Origin: CBDFGE01 sp965247055
Lineage (GTDB): Bacteria; Chloroflexota; Dehalococcoidia; Lucifugimonadales; JAGWBF01
Reading direction: 5' to 3'
Length of the DNA stretch: 64,000 nt
Assembly (NCBI GenBank): GCA_965247055.1
Contig: CBDFGE010000006.1
Location: forward strand, 372,001 to 436,000
Shown here: positions 42,807 to 53,094 of the stretch, one piece after another
Layout of the letters: each line of letters begins with the position of its first letter
Numbering within the stretch: position 1 is the first letter of the stretch
The notes under the pieces: model-generated
Database searches by the model: none
What the model was told of the DNA's origin: nothing
Seen by the model: only the letters and a program-made list of their open reading frames with translations
Program-made: the position numbers and the translations under genes

Positions 42807-45396
42807 TCAAACCGGGGAATGGCTCCGGCGCCGCCTTGCCTGGTCCACCGCCCGCAGGAGGGCCTCCCTGTCTGTGCCCAGATCCAGGGCTTGTGCGACG
42901 TCCGCCTGGGCCTCCGCGTCCATGCTGAGTAGGGTATAGGTCAGGGAGCGGCTGACGTAGGCGTCGGCGAACCCCGGGCTGACCCTGATGGCGTCGTCGA
43001 AGTCCTCCAGCGCCCGGCGTGGCTGGAGCAGCGCACTGTAGGCGGTCCCCCGGCTAAAATATGCCTCGGCAAAGCGGGGGTTAAGCCTGATAGCCTCGTC
43101 GTAATTCTCGATGGCGTTTCGGGCCTGCCCCAGGCTGTTGTAGGCCATGCCTCGCGCGTAGTAGGCGTTGTCGTGGTCCGGGTCCAGGCGGATAGCCTCG
43201 TCGAAGTCTTCGATAGCCCGTTCCGCCTGGCCCAGGTTTGAGTAGGCGATGCCCCGGTTATAGTAAGTCATGACATATTGGGGGTCTAGCCGCATGCCGT
43301 GGTCGAAGTCTTGGATGGCCCGGCGTGGGTGGCCCAGAGCCATGTGGGCGCTGGCCCGGTTGACGTAGGCCTGGGCGAAGTCGGGGTCCAGCCGGATCGC
43401 CTCGTCCAGGTCCTCCATTGCCCGCTGGGGTTGCCCCAGCTGGACGTAGGAGAACCCCCGGTTGTTGTAGCCCCTGGCGTCCCGGCCTTTGAACCGTATC
43501 GCCTCATTGAAGTCCTTGATAGCCACCTCGTCCCGCCCAAGGGCGCTGTAAGCTACGCCCCGGCTGTTGTAAGCCTGGGCGTGGCGTCCCGTCGAGCTCG
43601 ATGGCCTTGCGGTAGTCCTCGATGGCTTTCCGGAGCTGGTTCACCCCCCTGTAGGCGTTACCTCTGTGGTAGTAGGCGCCGCTCAACTGGGGGTTCAGCC
43701 GGATGGCCCCCTGGTCGCAGTCCTCGATGGCTCGATCGGGCTGATTCAGGTCGTTGTAGGCTCCGGCGCGCCCCACATAGGCCTAGGCGAACTGGGGGTT
43801 GAGCTGAATGGCCTGGGCGTAGTCATCGATGGCCCGGTGGGGCTCCCCCAAACGATGGTTCGCTATGGCGCGGTTCACATAGGCCTCGGCGAACTGGGGG
43901 TTCAGGAGTATTGCCCCCTCGCCGTAGTCCTGGATAGCGTGGTGCGGGTTCCCCCAGTCGTCATAGGCCCTGCCTCGATCGTTGTGGGCCTCGGCGCTCC
44001 GTGGGTCGAGCTGGATGGCCTGGTTATAGTCCTCGATGGCCCGCTGGGGCTGGCCTATCTCCCGGTACATGTTGCCCCGATGGTAGTAGGCGTCTCCGTC
44101 GGTGGGGTCGAGCCGGATGGCCTGGGTGTAGTTCTCTATAGCGCTCTGGGGTGACCGGCTGATCAAGGAATAGGCCTTCCCCCGCACCTGATAGATCTGC
44201 TCCAGGTGGGGGTTCAGCCGGATGGCCTGGTCGAAGTCCCCCACGGCCTCCTCCGGCTGCCCCAGCGCCACGTAGGCGTTGCCCCTGCTGTAGTAACCCT
44301 GAGCGTTCTCCGGATTCAGCTCGATAACCCGGGCGTAGTCCTCGATGGCCCGGTCTTGCTGTCCCAGCTGGCGGTACACGTCCCCCCGGGCGTAATAAGC
44401 GTCCGCGTACGCGGGGTCAAGGGATATCGCTTGAGTGTAGTCTTCGATGGCCCGCTCGTACTCGCCCAGGTCGCTATTGCTTTTGCCACGGCCGTAGTAG
44501 GCTGGGGCAAGGGCGAAGTCCCTCTGGATAGCCTCCTCGTAGTCCTCCAGAGCGTGCTGCACGTCGCCCATCGCATGGTAGGACAGGCCCCTGTCCACGT
44601 AAGCGTGGGCTAAATCAGGGCTCAGTATGATGACCTCGTCCAGGTCCTCGATGGCTCGGTTATGCTGGCCCAGAACACGGTAGGCCATGGCCCTGCTGTA
44701 GCGGGCGTCGACGAATCGGGAGTCGAGGCGGATTGCTTCGTCGAAATCCTCGATGGACCGTTGGTGCTGGTCGATCTTCCGATACGCGCTGCCCCTACTG
44801 AAGAAGGCTGCCGCGTCCTGGGCATCGAGCCTGATCGCCCGGGCGAAGTCGTCGATTCCCTGGCGGACCCTACCTACCTGCTGGTAGGCGATGCCCCTGA
44901 GGTAGTAGGCACGCTGGAGGGTTGGGCTGAGCCGGATACACTGGGTATAGTCCTCCACGGCCATCTCAGCCTGTCCCAGCTTCATCAGGTCCTGGGCACG
45001 GCCATAGTACGCTTCGTGCATAGTGGGGTTACGGCGGATGGCCTGGCTGTAGTCTTCGATGGCCGGATCCAGCTCACCCAGCGACCCGTGGATACCGGCC
45101 CGCCTGTAGTAGGTATAGGCGTACTCGGGGTCGAGGGCTATGGCCTGGTCACACTCGGTAATCGCCTCGGCCATCTGGCCGGCCGCCAGGAAGGCCTCGG
45201 CTTTCTCCATGTGCTTCCTGGCACCCCTGTGCCGGGACCGCTGCCGCGATGCTTCGTAGAAGCTGGCCACCCCGTTGGCGGTGGTCCGGGTCAGGCGGTA
45301 GCTGATACGGAAGGCACGCCCCACTCCCGCGAGGACCGATTTCCCCTGCTGGTTACTGGTATCAGAGCGGCGCGACCGTCGGGCCCGGGAGAACAT
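42807..45396 (-). pseudogene. tetratricopeptide repeat protein with one stop and one frameshift
   Basis: The first frame (45396-43783) begins with a basic N-terminal tail, then tandem 34-residue TPR units of the pattern AIEDYxQAIRLDPxxAxAYYxRG. TAG interrupts it at 43783-43785 (FA-stop-AYVGRAGAYND). The same frame continues to about 43585, where an extra G (GACGGGACGCCACGCC) shifts to the frame ending at 42807. Joined, it encodes about 860 residues with more than 20 repeats and no signal peptide. TPR solenoids are protein-binding scaffolds; the partner is unknown. The high repeat identity makes both sequencing error and real decay plausible. Confidence 0.8.
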
Positions 45397-45561
45397 GGCC
45401 CTCTCCTTTTTCTGCGGTTACCCTCCGGGTGGGATTCCCCAGTAGCAAGGCGAAGGGCCGGCTTGGAGGCCCTGGGCAGCCAGGCGATGCCTCCGGCCCC
45501 TCGTGGACCGGACCCACAAAGGGTACAACCAACCCGGACCGCGCCTTCGCAGAAAATTATA

Positions 45562-46758
45562 TCACAGGTTCTTGCCTGTGGGACCGCCGCCGGGTGCCCG
45601 GCCAGCCCCAGCCGCCTCCACGGAGCGGAAATGGGGCATCACCTCCCGGGCGAATATCTGGAGCTGCTCCCTGTACTCCTGCCATGACAACCCTTCTGGC
45701 CAGAGGAGTAGGATGTGCTCAAGCCCCGGGTATTTCTCCTCGGTCTCTTTCAGGAAGCTGACCATCTGGTCCGGGGGTCCGCAAAGCCAGGCCCTCTGGG
45801 ATACGCCGTCCTCCAGGCTTGGGATACGGGCGGGTGCGCCGGGAGTGCCCCAGGATCGGCCCTGCTCATCGGTGTACCTCACGAATCCGAAGGGAGCGAA
45901 CCATTTGTAACGCTCGTCGTGGCTGGGCCTGATTCGGCGTATCGCCTCTTCCTGGGTGTCGGCCAGGTAGAAACCCACGCCCAGGGCCATGTCCTCGCCC
46001 AGCTTGAGAGCGCGCCCATACCGGGCGGCCTGCTCCTGAAAGGTGCGGAACAGGCTTTCCACCAGCTTCTCTCCGGTGGTGGAGACCATCCCCTTGAATC
46101 CCATGCGGGCCACGTATTCCAGCGTCCGGCCACTGGCTATGGGCTGCCAGACCTCCACCGGGCGGTGGATGGGCCGTGGCACCAGGGTGATCTCCTTTAG
46201 CTCGTAGCCTCGGTAGGGCACCTGGGCTGGGATGGTGTAGTGCTTGCCCTGGTGGGAGAAGGACTCCTCGTTGAACGCCTTGAGGATGATCTCCATCTGC
46301 TCCTCGAACAGCTCCTTGTTGGCGTCGTTGTCGATGACGGGAGCGCCGAAGGTCTCTACCTCACGGCTATGGTATCCTCGGCCCACGCCAAAGATGACCC
46401 TGCCCCCGGTCAGGATGTCCGCCATGGCGTAGTCTTCGGCCAGGCGGAGGGGGTGCCACATGGGGACGATGTTGAAGGCGCATCCGAGCTTGAGCTGTGA
46501 GGTCTGGGTGGCCAGGTAGGTGCTCAGCAGGATCAGGTTGGGCAGACATTCGTAGCCCTCCCGCTGGAAGTGGTGCTCGGCAGTCCACAGTGCGTAAAAC
46601 CCGAGCTCGTCCAGAAGTCTGGCCAGGCGGGTGGAGTGGTCGAGGGCCTCTATCAGGCGCTCGTTGGGGTAGCGGCGCTCATCGGCCGGGGTCCCGTCCT
46701 TGCCGATGTTGTCCAGCTCAATCTGGCCCACGTAGATCACTGAAAACTTGTCGATCAC
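45562..46758 (-). CDS. LLM class flavin-dependent oxidoreductase (alkanal monooxygenase-like)
   Basis: 398 residues. FSVIYVGQIELDNIGKDG starts it, then LDELGFYALWTAEHHFQREG, QLKLGCAFNIVPMWHPLRLA, YAMADILTGGRVIFGVGRGY and RPIHRPVEVWQPIASGRTLE, all luciferase-fold segments. GTG 46758 is chosen with GAGGG 7 bp upstream; the frame also opens at 46800, overlapping the large glycosyltransferase gene. It may oxygenate or reduce organic substrates with FMNH2; the substrate is unknown. Confidence 0.88.
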   Translation of the reverse strand: MIDKFSVIYVGQIELDNIGKDGTPADERRYPNERLIEALDHSTRLARLLDELGFYALWTAEHHFQREGYECLPNLILLSTYLATQTSQLKLGCAFNIVPMWHPLRLAEDYAMADILTGGRVIFGVGRGYHSREVETFGAPVIDNDANKELFEEQMEIILKAFNEESFSHQGKHYTIPAQVPYRGYELKEITLVPRPIHRPVEVWQPIASGRTLEYVARMGFKGMVSTTGEKLVESLFRTFQEQAARYGRALKLGEDMALGVGFYLADTQEEAIRRIRPSHDERYKWFAPFGFVRYTDEQGRSWGTPGAPARIPSLEDGVSQRAWLCGPPDQMVSFLKETEEKYPGLEHILLLWPEGLSWQEYREQLQIFAREVMPHFRSVEAAGAGRAPGGGPTGKNL

Positions 46759-46787
46759 GCCGGTCCCTCTTTCCGTGTCGAAGTTGG

Positions 46788-49700
46788 CTAATTGTACCAC
46801 AGGCCCTGGTAAATCCTTACACCTTCGTTCTGGTACACGATCCAGGCCAGGCCCGTCGAGGCCATGGTGTCGAACTTCCGTAGGCCTTGGGATGGGTAGT
46901 AGGCCCCTTCCAGCTCGCCTACCACCACGTATTCGACTTCGTACAGCCGGAGCAGCTCCAGTGCCCTCTGGACGTCCCTGGTGGAGTATATCTCCTTTAC
47001 CACCGCGCTACGCCCCCTCACTGCGTAGTCATACTTCATACGCTGCTGGATCTGGTGCCAGGGCCAACCGAGCACCGTGGGCAGCCCGGTGTAGTTCGAT
47101 ATCCTCGAGCTCCAGCTGTACTGCTCGTTGTGGGCCTCCAGCACCACCGGAGAGCCACGCACGTTGTCCTGTAGCCAGCGTATCGCACCGTAGTCCCACT
47201 TGAGCTCCATGGCCGGGCCCTCCTTGGAGTAGACGGCCCGGTCCATATATTCGGCCCCGTCCAGGCTCGCGAACTGGGTATCGAACCGGTCGGCAAGCCT
47301 TGCCCTGGTGCCCAGGATGGTGTAGATGAAGCTGGAGGCCAGCAAAAGGGCCAGCGCGGCGAGCCACCCACCCCGGAGCAGGGACATTGCCCTGGGCCGG
47401 AAGGCGCCCCGGGACCCCAGGTACCACAGCATGCAGGCCGAAGACAGGCCGAAGAGTACCCACACCTCCAGGTAGTACTTGAACAGCGTGTTCATCCTCC
47501 CTATGTCGTCCTCCGCCCTCACGAACTCCACCCCTATGCCGATGAGGAGGGCCAGGGCCAGCAGCCCCAGGGGGAACAGCACAAAGGATGAGCGCTCTCC
47601 TCTGCTGGACAGGACGTCTTTCCCGGCCCAGAAGGTGAGTCCCAGGACCAGTGTGAGTGCCGCCGCCGTCCAGTAGCCCGTTATGGCCATATACAGGACC
47701 GCCCCGACTCCGATGGCGACGGCCGCCGACGTCCAGGCCGGGGCACCCAGCCTCATCCCGCTTAGCGTGGAGGCGGGGGCATCCCAGAAGCGCGATAGGC
47801 CGTGGCCGATTAGCGGGGGCCGCATGAAGTAAGCCCTCAGCCCTGCACGGCGGTCCCAGGCCAGATACCCCAGAAAGCTCAACGTCACAAAGAAGAACAC
47901 GCCGTGTATGGCGAGGTAGTGGTGGAGGGGTGTCTGCCACCTGCTGACGACCAGGCCCGTGGGGTACGGGTGATAGTCCAGGTGGAACGGCAGAAAGGCC
48001 AGGATGCTCATGACCACCGTACCCGCCGCCAGGGCCAGAAAGAGGGCCAGCCTGGCCAGGGGCTTTCCCCGGGCCAGGTAGGCTCCCGCCCCTATTCCGG
48101 CCACCGAGAGGAGCACGTAGGTAGGATAGTCCCAGCTGTTGATGGCCCACAGAGCGCCTAGGGCCAGGGCCAGCGCCGTGGCGGCGGCAGCCAGCCACCA
48201 GCGGCCGGCGGCCCTCATCCCCACCAGGATGTTTAAAGCCAGCCCTATGGCCAGGAGGGTGAAGGGTATGGCGATCATGTGGGCGTGAAGGTCCGCGAAG
48301 AGGAAGCTGAAGAAGGGAAACTCGGTAATGTGGAACCCGATCTCAGGGTTGGGAAAGACCCTGTCGGGCAGCCAGAAGGTCAGGGCCGAGGGGGTCACCT
48401 CCTCCAGTTGGGGAAGCATCCTGCTGCTACGCCAGAAGTCGAAGGCTGGGAAGACCTTATCCCCCACGACGCTCTTCCACGATCCCTGCGCAAGCTGCAC
48501 GATACCGTCCAGGTTCCCCATAACCGCCACGAAAAGGCCCGCCACGAGTCCGGCGATGACTGGCCCCCAGGCTACGTCCCGGAACAGCAGCCTCCACCGC
48601 CCCGGCGGCGCGGGTCCGCCCGGGTATCTCAGGTCTCCGGCGATGGGCTCCGAACCGTCCCCAACGGAAGGCGGCCCCTCGCCTCCTGGGGCGAAGCTCA
48701 GCCTGCGGATACCCGCCGTGACGTTGTAGACCAGGCTGTAGGCGCCGGTCACCGTCAGAGCGAAAAATAAGGGGACGGCCAGGTTATAGGCCACCGAGGG
48801 GAGGATGCCTGTTGCCTTTATCAGCGTGGCGACTATGAACTGGCCCCAGTAGTAGTAGTTAAGGTACCCTCCCGCGAACCAGGGGTCGTAGGGCGGCATG
48901 GAGGTCGAACGGAGGACGGCGTTCAGGTAGGCGAAATCCATGGGCTTCTCTCCGCCCCGGTAAGGATGCCATAGGTCGGGATTGGCCATCCGGATCGCGA
49001 CGAAGGAGAGGAAGGCCGCCAGGAATAGGACCTCCCCAATGGCCAGAAGCCGCCAGTTCCTGGTCAGGAACTCCTTGAACTCCCGCCAACGGGTCGCCAG
49101 CACCACAGACGAGAGGGACGCTATTACGAGTATGCCCACCAGCACCGAGGTGCGGGAGAAGCCCATCCAGCCGGCGCTGGCCAGGAGCCAGGCGACGTAG
49201 GAAACGCCCAGTATTCCCAGTATCCTGGCCAGGATGATCCCCCGGTCTGGCAGGGGACGAAAGAGGAAGGTGGCCAGGGGGAGGGCCGAGAGGTAGATGA
49301 GCTCCACCAAAAGCAGCCAGGCAAGCACGGGAGCGGTGTTGGTCCAGCTCCCGCGCTTTATGATCTCGGACCAGGTGCCGCCCTGTCGTTGGGATGCCTT
49401 CTCCTCGGGGCTGAGCATCAGACCCAGCTGGGGCGACTCCTCCGGCAGCCGCTCCGTCAGAAGGTCTCGGAGGTCGGACCATGGCAGGTGTTTGACGTTC
49501 CTGAAGAGGAGCACCTTGGGATGGTCGTAGCCTATCACGTTCTCGTCGGCATACCCCAGGTTCAAGGACACGGGAGCCTGGTCGAGACCTTTCAAGAATG
49601 AGGGCTCCGGGATTCCCGCTCGGGAGAAGGTGTCATCGACGAAGGCGACCCCAAAGAGCTGGGGGTAGGACGTGAAGGCCCGCTCCAGTCTATAACCCAG

Positions 49701-51416
49701 CTTTTCGGCAAACAGCAGCTGGTAGTACCGGGCGCTCATCGGGTAGCGGTCCGGAACCCTGGCGACGCTCCCGTAGGTCCGGTTGCTGTAGAAGACCAGG
49801 TAGTCTCCCCGGGAGAGATAGTCCGCGATGGTGCGCATCTTCTGCTGGGTGTCCGGCTCGTAGATGGGTATCTGGCATGGTGGCCGAGCCGGGCAGGCGG
49901 CGGTGACCGTATACCTGTAGATATCGGGTATCCCCTCGTCCCAGTGGTTATCGGTGACGATGGTGGAGCCGGGGGGCACGTTGGCGTTGATCCATCGGGA
50001 GGCCTCTATGGCCGGATGGGTCTTCGCGTAGACCCTCTCGAAGGCGAGGGCGTAGAAAGCGGTGGCCGCTATCACGAAGGCTATAGTGCCCACTACGACA
50101 CGGGGTGCATACCGGGCCGCCAGTACCTTGAGCCTGTCCGTGGCGTCTCCGACCGGCATTGGCGGCAGGGAGACCCCTCTGGCCCGTTCCAGCATCCACA
50201 CGAGCATCCCCGAGCCCATGAGCACCAGGAAGGGGATGATGGGGAAGATGTAGCGCAGGAACTTGACCTCGAAAAAACCCAGCAAGAGGAAATTGGGCAG
50301 GACCCACGCGAGGACCAGCAGCTCCCACCTGGGCAACCAGCGAGTTTTCACCAGCCTGTACAGAGCGACGGAGATGGTGAACAGGAGTCCTCCCCAGGCT
50401 ACGATGCCCAGCGGGAGGCCCAGGGCCCATATTGTGGTCTGCTTCAGCTCGTAGAGAAAGGGGGTGGAGCCTATGTACTGGACGGTGAAGGGGACGGTCC
50501 CCGCGGTCCGTGCCATGTTCGCCTGAAAGGTGGTCTGGTCGACGAAGTCTCCGAAGTCCAGAAGGGCGTATGGCATCGTGAAAAAGAACACACCCAGGGC
50601 GATGGCGCCCGCCAGGAGGGCGTGGCCCGCCACTACCGAGGCGTCCCGGGACGAGGCTAAGGACCACCTCCCTTCGGGGGTGGTCAGCAGGCGGGAGCCG
50701 TAGGCCACGGCCAGTGGCAGCACCAGCGGCAGTACGCTCACCTTGGGGGCCACCGCCAGCCCCACGAATAGTCCCAACAGAACCGAGTCCCTGAGTCTCC
50801 GCCGCTCCATAACCTGGAGCATGAACCAGAAGGACACCATCAGGAAAAAGACTAGCAGGGGCTCCGGCCGGTAGAAGTGGCTGTGCTGGATATGGACGAC
50901 CGCCAGTGCCACCAGTGCCGCCGCCAGCAGACCTGCCCGGCTGCCGTATATCTTCTTGCCCAGGAGGTACACCATGAACACCGTGCCCACGTCGGCCAGC
51001 GCCATGATGCTCCTGCCCACGTAGCTCATCCTTTCCAGTGAGCCAAGGTCGGTGAACGGCTCCAGGACGAACCTGATGGCGACGATCAGGTATATGAGGA
51101 TGCTGCCCAGGGGAAACCAGTGGGGGTTCAGGGGGCTTTTATCGGCGTCCAGGAAGGTGTGCGGGCCGGGAATACCGGGCTCCGTATGTATCTTATCGGG
51201 GTCCGTGAGGCAATCGACGTAGCCGGGCGACTCGGTGAGCACCCGGTACATGCAGTCCGACTGCATGTAGATGGACCTTTCGTCGGGATGGAAGCCGTGT
51301 CCCTGGTCCCAGTCGATCCCGTAAAGGCGCAGTCCCAGGGCCACCAGCAGGATGATGGGGAGCAGTAACCGGGGGGAGACCGCCTTCAAGCCGGCCTTGA
51401 GTCTCGGCCAGTCCAT
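46788..51416 (-). CDS. giant membrane protein: PMT-type glycosyltransferase fused to DUF2298 (Chlor_Arch_YYY)
   Basis: 1542 residues with more than 20 hydrophobic helices. The N-terminal half (about 1-560) resembles GT39/ArnT lipid-linked-sugar glycosyltransferases: helix 1, then the DQGHGFHPDERSIYMQSD loop with the acidic pair near residues 38-48, then a second loop YRPEPLLVFFLM. A soluble stretch near 470-680 follows. The C-terminal half (about 690-1542) has HPYRGGEKPMDFAYLNAVLR and the tyrosine cluster GGYLNYYYWGQF near 845, the DUF2298 hallmark. Both halves are thought to act in cell-surface glycan transfer with polyprenyl-phosphate donors. It lies between LLM and gap genes with no glycan cluster beside it. 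Confidence 0.85.
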   Translation of the reverse strand: MDWPRLKAGLKAVSPRLLLPIILLVALGLRLYGIDWDQGHGFHPDERSIYMQSDCMYRVLTESPGYVDCLTDPDKIHTEPGIPGPHTFLDADKSPLNPHWFPLGSILIYLIVAIRFVLEPFTDLGSLERMSYVGRSIMALADVGTVFMVYLLGKKIYGSRAGLLAAALVALAVVHIQHSHFYRPEPLLVFFLMVSFWFMLQVMERRRLRDSVLLGLFVGLAVAPKVSVLPLVLPLAVAYGSRLLTTPEGRWSLASSRDASVVAGHALLAGAIALGVFFFTMPYALLDFGDFVDQTTFQANMARTAGTVPFTVQYIGSTPFLYELKQTTIWALGLPLGIVAWGGLLFTISVALYRLVKTRWLPRWELLVLAWVLPNFLLLGFFEVKFLRYIFPIIPFLVLMGSGMLVWMLERARGVSLPPMPVGDATDRLKVLAARYAPRVVVGTIAFVIAATAFYALAFERVYAKTHPAIEASRWINANVPPGSTIVTDNHWDEGIPDIYRYTVTAACPARPPCQIPIYEPDTQQKMRTIADYLSRGDYLVFYSNRTYGSVARVPDRYPMSARYYQLLFAEKLGYRLERAFTSYPQLFGVAFVDDTFSRAGIPEPSFLKGLDQAPVSLNLGYADENVIGYDHPKVLLFRNVKHLPWSDLRDLLTERLPEESPQLGLMLSPEEKASQRQGGTWSEIIKRGSWTNTAPVLAWLLLVELIYLSALPLATFLFRPLPDRGIILARILGILGVSYVAWLLASAGWMGFSRTSVLVGILVIASLSSVVLATRWREFKEFLTRNWRLLAIGEVLFLAAFLSFVAIRMANPDLWHPYRGGEKPMDFAYLNAVLRSTSMPPYDPWFAGGYLNYYYWGQFIVATLIKATGILPSVAYNLAVPLFFALTVTGAYSLVYNVTAGIRRLSFAPGGEGPPSVGDGSEPIAGDLRYPGGPAPPGRWRLLFRDVAWGPVIAGLVAGLFVAVMGNLDGIVQLAQGSWKSVVGDKVFPAFDFWRSSRMLPQLEEVTPSALTFWLPDRVFPNPEIGFHITEFPFFSFLFADLHAHMIAIPFTLLAIGLALNILVGMRAAGRWWLAAAATALALALGALWAINSWDYPTYVLLSVAGIGAGAYLARGKPLARLALFLALAAGTVVMSILAFLPFHLDYHPYPTGLVVSRWQTPLHHYLAIHGVFFFVTLSFLGYLAWDRRAGLRAYFMRPPLIGHGLSRFWDAPASTLSGMRLGAPAWTSAAVAIGVGAVLYMAITGYWTAAALTLVLGLTFWAGKDVLSSRGERSSFVLFPLGLLALALLIGIGVEFVRAEDDIGRMNTLFKYYLEVWVLFGLSSACMLWYLGSRGAFRPRAMSLLRGGWLAALALLLASSFIYTILGTRARLADRFDTQFASLDGAEYMDRAVYSKEGPAMELKWDYGAIRWLQDNVRGSPVVLEAHNEQYSWSSRISNYTGLPTVLGWPWHQIQQRMKYDYAVRGRSAVVKEIYSTRDVQRALELLRLYEVEYVVVGELEGAYYPSQGLRKFDTMASTGLAWIVYQNEGVRIYQGLWYN

Positions 51417-51551
51417 TCATACCTCAGCCGGGATTGAACACCCAGTATTCTAGCAACCTCCTATACGATGGTAAACCTGTACCGGTTTGACAAATGGCGG
51501 GGGAAGGCACGGGACCTTCCCGCTTGGACCAGGACGGATGGACTCGAGCGG

Positions 51552-52565
51552 CTAAAGGCCCTTTTCGGCCATGAAGGCGCACAGGTCGGCGGTCCGGCAG
51601 GAGTAGCCCCACTCGTTGTCGTACCAACCCAGCACCTTCACCATGTTCTCCTGCATGACCAGGGTGGAGGGGGCATCGATGATACAGCTATGGGGGTTAC
51701 CCTTGAAGTCGGAGCTCACCAGGGGCTCCTCGCAGTACTGGAGGATGCCCTTGAGAGGTCCCGAGGCGGCCTCCCTGAAGGCACCGTTCACCTCCGCCAC
51801 GGTCACCCCCCTAGACAGGGTGGCCACGAAGTCGGTCACCGAGACGGTGGCGGTGGGCACGCGAAAGGCCATGCCGTCGAGCTTCCCCTTCAGCTCGGGC
51901 AGGACAAGTCCCACCGCCCTGGCGGCGCCGGTTGTGGTGGGGATGATGTTCAATGCGGCGGCCCTGCTGCGGCGCAGGTCGCCGTGCACCTGGTCCAGTA
52001 TCTTCTGGTCGTTGGTGTAGGCATGCACGGTGGTCATCAGCCCATGCTCCACGCCGAAGGAGTCGTGAAGCACCTTGACCATGGGAGCAAAGCAGTTGGT
52101 GGTGCAGGACGCGTTGGACACGATATTGTGCTGCCTTGGATCGTACCGCCCTTCGTTCACCCCCAGCACCAGGGTCATGTCCTCCCCCCGGGCGGGGGCG
52201 GATATGATCACCTTCTTGGCGCCTCCCTTGGTATGGGCCGCCGCCTTTTCAGCATCGGTGAATATCCCGGTGGACTCCACCACCAGCTCCACTCCCATCT
52301 CCGACCAGGGTATCTTTCCGGGGTCCCGCTCGGCGAAGACCCTGATCTCCCTGGAATCGATGACCAGGCTGCCGTCCCTGGTCCCGACCGAGCCCTGGTA
52401 GATGCCGTAGTTGGTGTCGTACTTGAAAAGGTGTGCGTTGGTCTTGGCGTCGGCCAGGTCGTTGACCGCCGCCACCTCCAGCTTGTCCGGATAACGCTCG
52501 ATTATGGCCCGGGTCACCTGGCGGCCTATCCTCCCAAATCCGTTGATGCCCACTCGTGTCGCCAT
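51552..52565 (-). CDS. gap: glyceraldehyde-3-phosphate dehydrogenase, type I
   Basis: A 337-residue NAD(P)-dependent enzyme of glycolysis. RVGINGFGRIGRQVTRAIIE is the Rossmann start. The catalytic Cys lies in NIVSNASCTTNCFAPMVKVL near residue 153, with the partner His downstream. TGAARAVGLVLPELKGKLDG and WYDNEWGYSCRTADL complete the signature. GAGGAGG precedes the ATG. It is 27 bp after the HEPN gene and in the same direction as eno. Confidence 0.96.
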   Translation of the reverse strand: MATRVGINGFGRIGRQVTRAIIERYPDKLEVAAVNDLADAKTNAHLFKYDTNYGIYQGSVGTRDGSLVIDSREIRVFAERDPGKIPWSEMGVELVVESTGIFTDAEKAAAHTKGGAKKVIISAPARGEDMTLVLGVNEGRYDPRQHNIVSNASCTTNCFAPMVKVLHDSFGVEHGLMTTVHAYTNDQKILDQVHGDLRRSRAAALNIIPTTTGAARAVGLVLPELKGKLDGMAFRVPTATVSVTDFVATLSRGVTVAEVNGAFREAASGPLKGILQYCEEPLVSSDFKGNPHSCIIDAPSTLVMQENMVKVLGWYDNEWGYSCRTADLCAFMAEKGL

Positions 52566-52592
52566 GGCCCGCCTCCTCTCTCATCCCGGCCC

Positions 52593-53012
52593 TCAGGCCC
52601 GTCTGAGCCTTATTATATTACGGATTTCAAGGATGAGGTTCTCCCCATCCTTGACGGCCTCCTTGGCCTGCTCCTCCCCAATCAGCTCGAAGGGAGTATT
52701 CCCACCGGGTCCTTCCAGGTACCGGCAGGCGGCGTAGTGCCGGTCCAAAGTGGAGGCCATGTCCTGATACCGGTTCAAGCCGGGATACACATCGGCGCAG
52801 CGGGGAAGCAGCTCCGATAGGGTGGTCTGACTGACGAAGCGTGCCCCACGGAGATAGAGCAGCGCCTTGAGGGCCTTCTCTGCAGACTGGTGGACCATAT
52901 AGCAGCTCTGGGAGTAAAATCCGCCGATCTCGAGGCCCAGCCTGGCGAATCCCAGGTCCCGCTCGGCGTGAAGAAGCCAGCGCTCCGATTCCTCCCTGGG
53001 GGTGGAGATCAT
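52593..53012 (-). CDS. HEPN domain protein
   Basis: A 139-residue all-alpha protein. SERWLLHAERDLGFARLGLE at the start, GFYSQSCYMVHQSAEKALKA (the usual HEPN helix 2 pattern AEKALKALL) and LDRHYAACRYLEGPGGNTPF match HEPN of HEPN/MNT pairs. Such proteins often form toxin-antitoxin modules with a minimal nucleotidyltransferase, but no MNT gene lies next to it here. It sits between eno and gap, 27 bp from gap, so it is co-transcribed with glycolytic genes. Confidence 0.82.
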   Translation of the reverse strand: MISTPREESERWLLHAERDLGFARLGLEIGGFYSQSCYMVHQSAEKALKALLYLRGARFVSQTTLSELLPRCADVYPGLNRYQDMASTLDRHYAACRYLEGPGGNTPFELIGEEQAKEAVKDGENLILEIRNIIRLRRA

Positions 53013-53094
53013 CTTGTCATCGTCCCATCTCTGGGCCGGGGTTGATCAGCTCGCACCGGTACCAGTCGACGCAAAGGTAGGCGCGAGGCTCGAC

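Noticed and set aside
37124..43785. Possible reassignment of UAG, because the VOC, deacetylase and TPR genes all contain in-frame TAG
   Set aside because: Many intact genes here end in TAG at the normal family length (response regulator, kinase, DUF1015, nadA), the deacetylase also carries a TAA, and frameshifts occur in two of the three genes. Decay or sequence error explains it better.
42807..45396. Tandem DNA repeats suggesting a CRISPR or minisatellite
   Set aside because: The periodicity of about 102 bp comes from 34-residue TPR units in coding sequence. There are no short identical repeats with unique spacers anywhere in the window.
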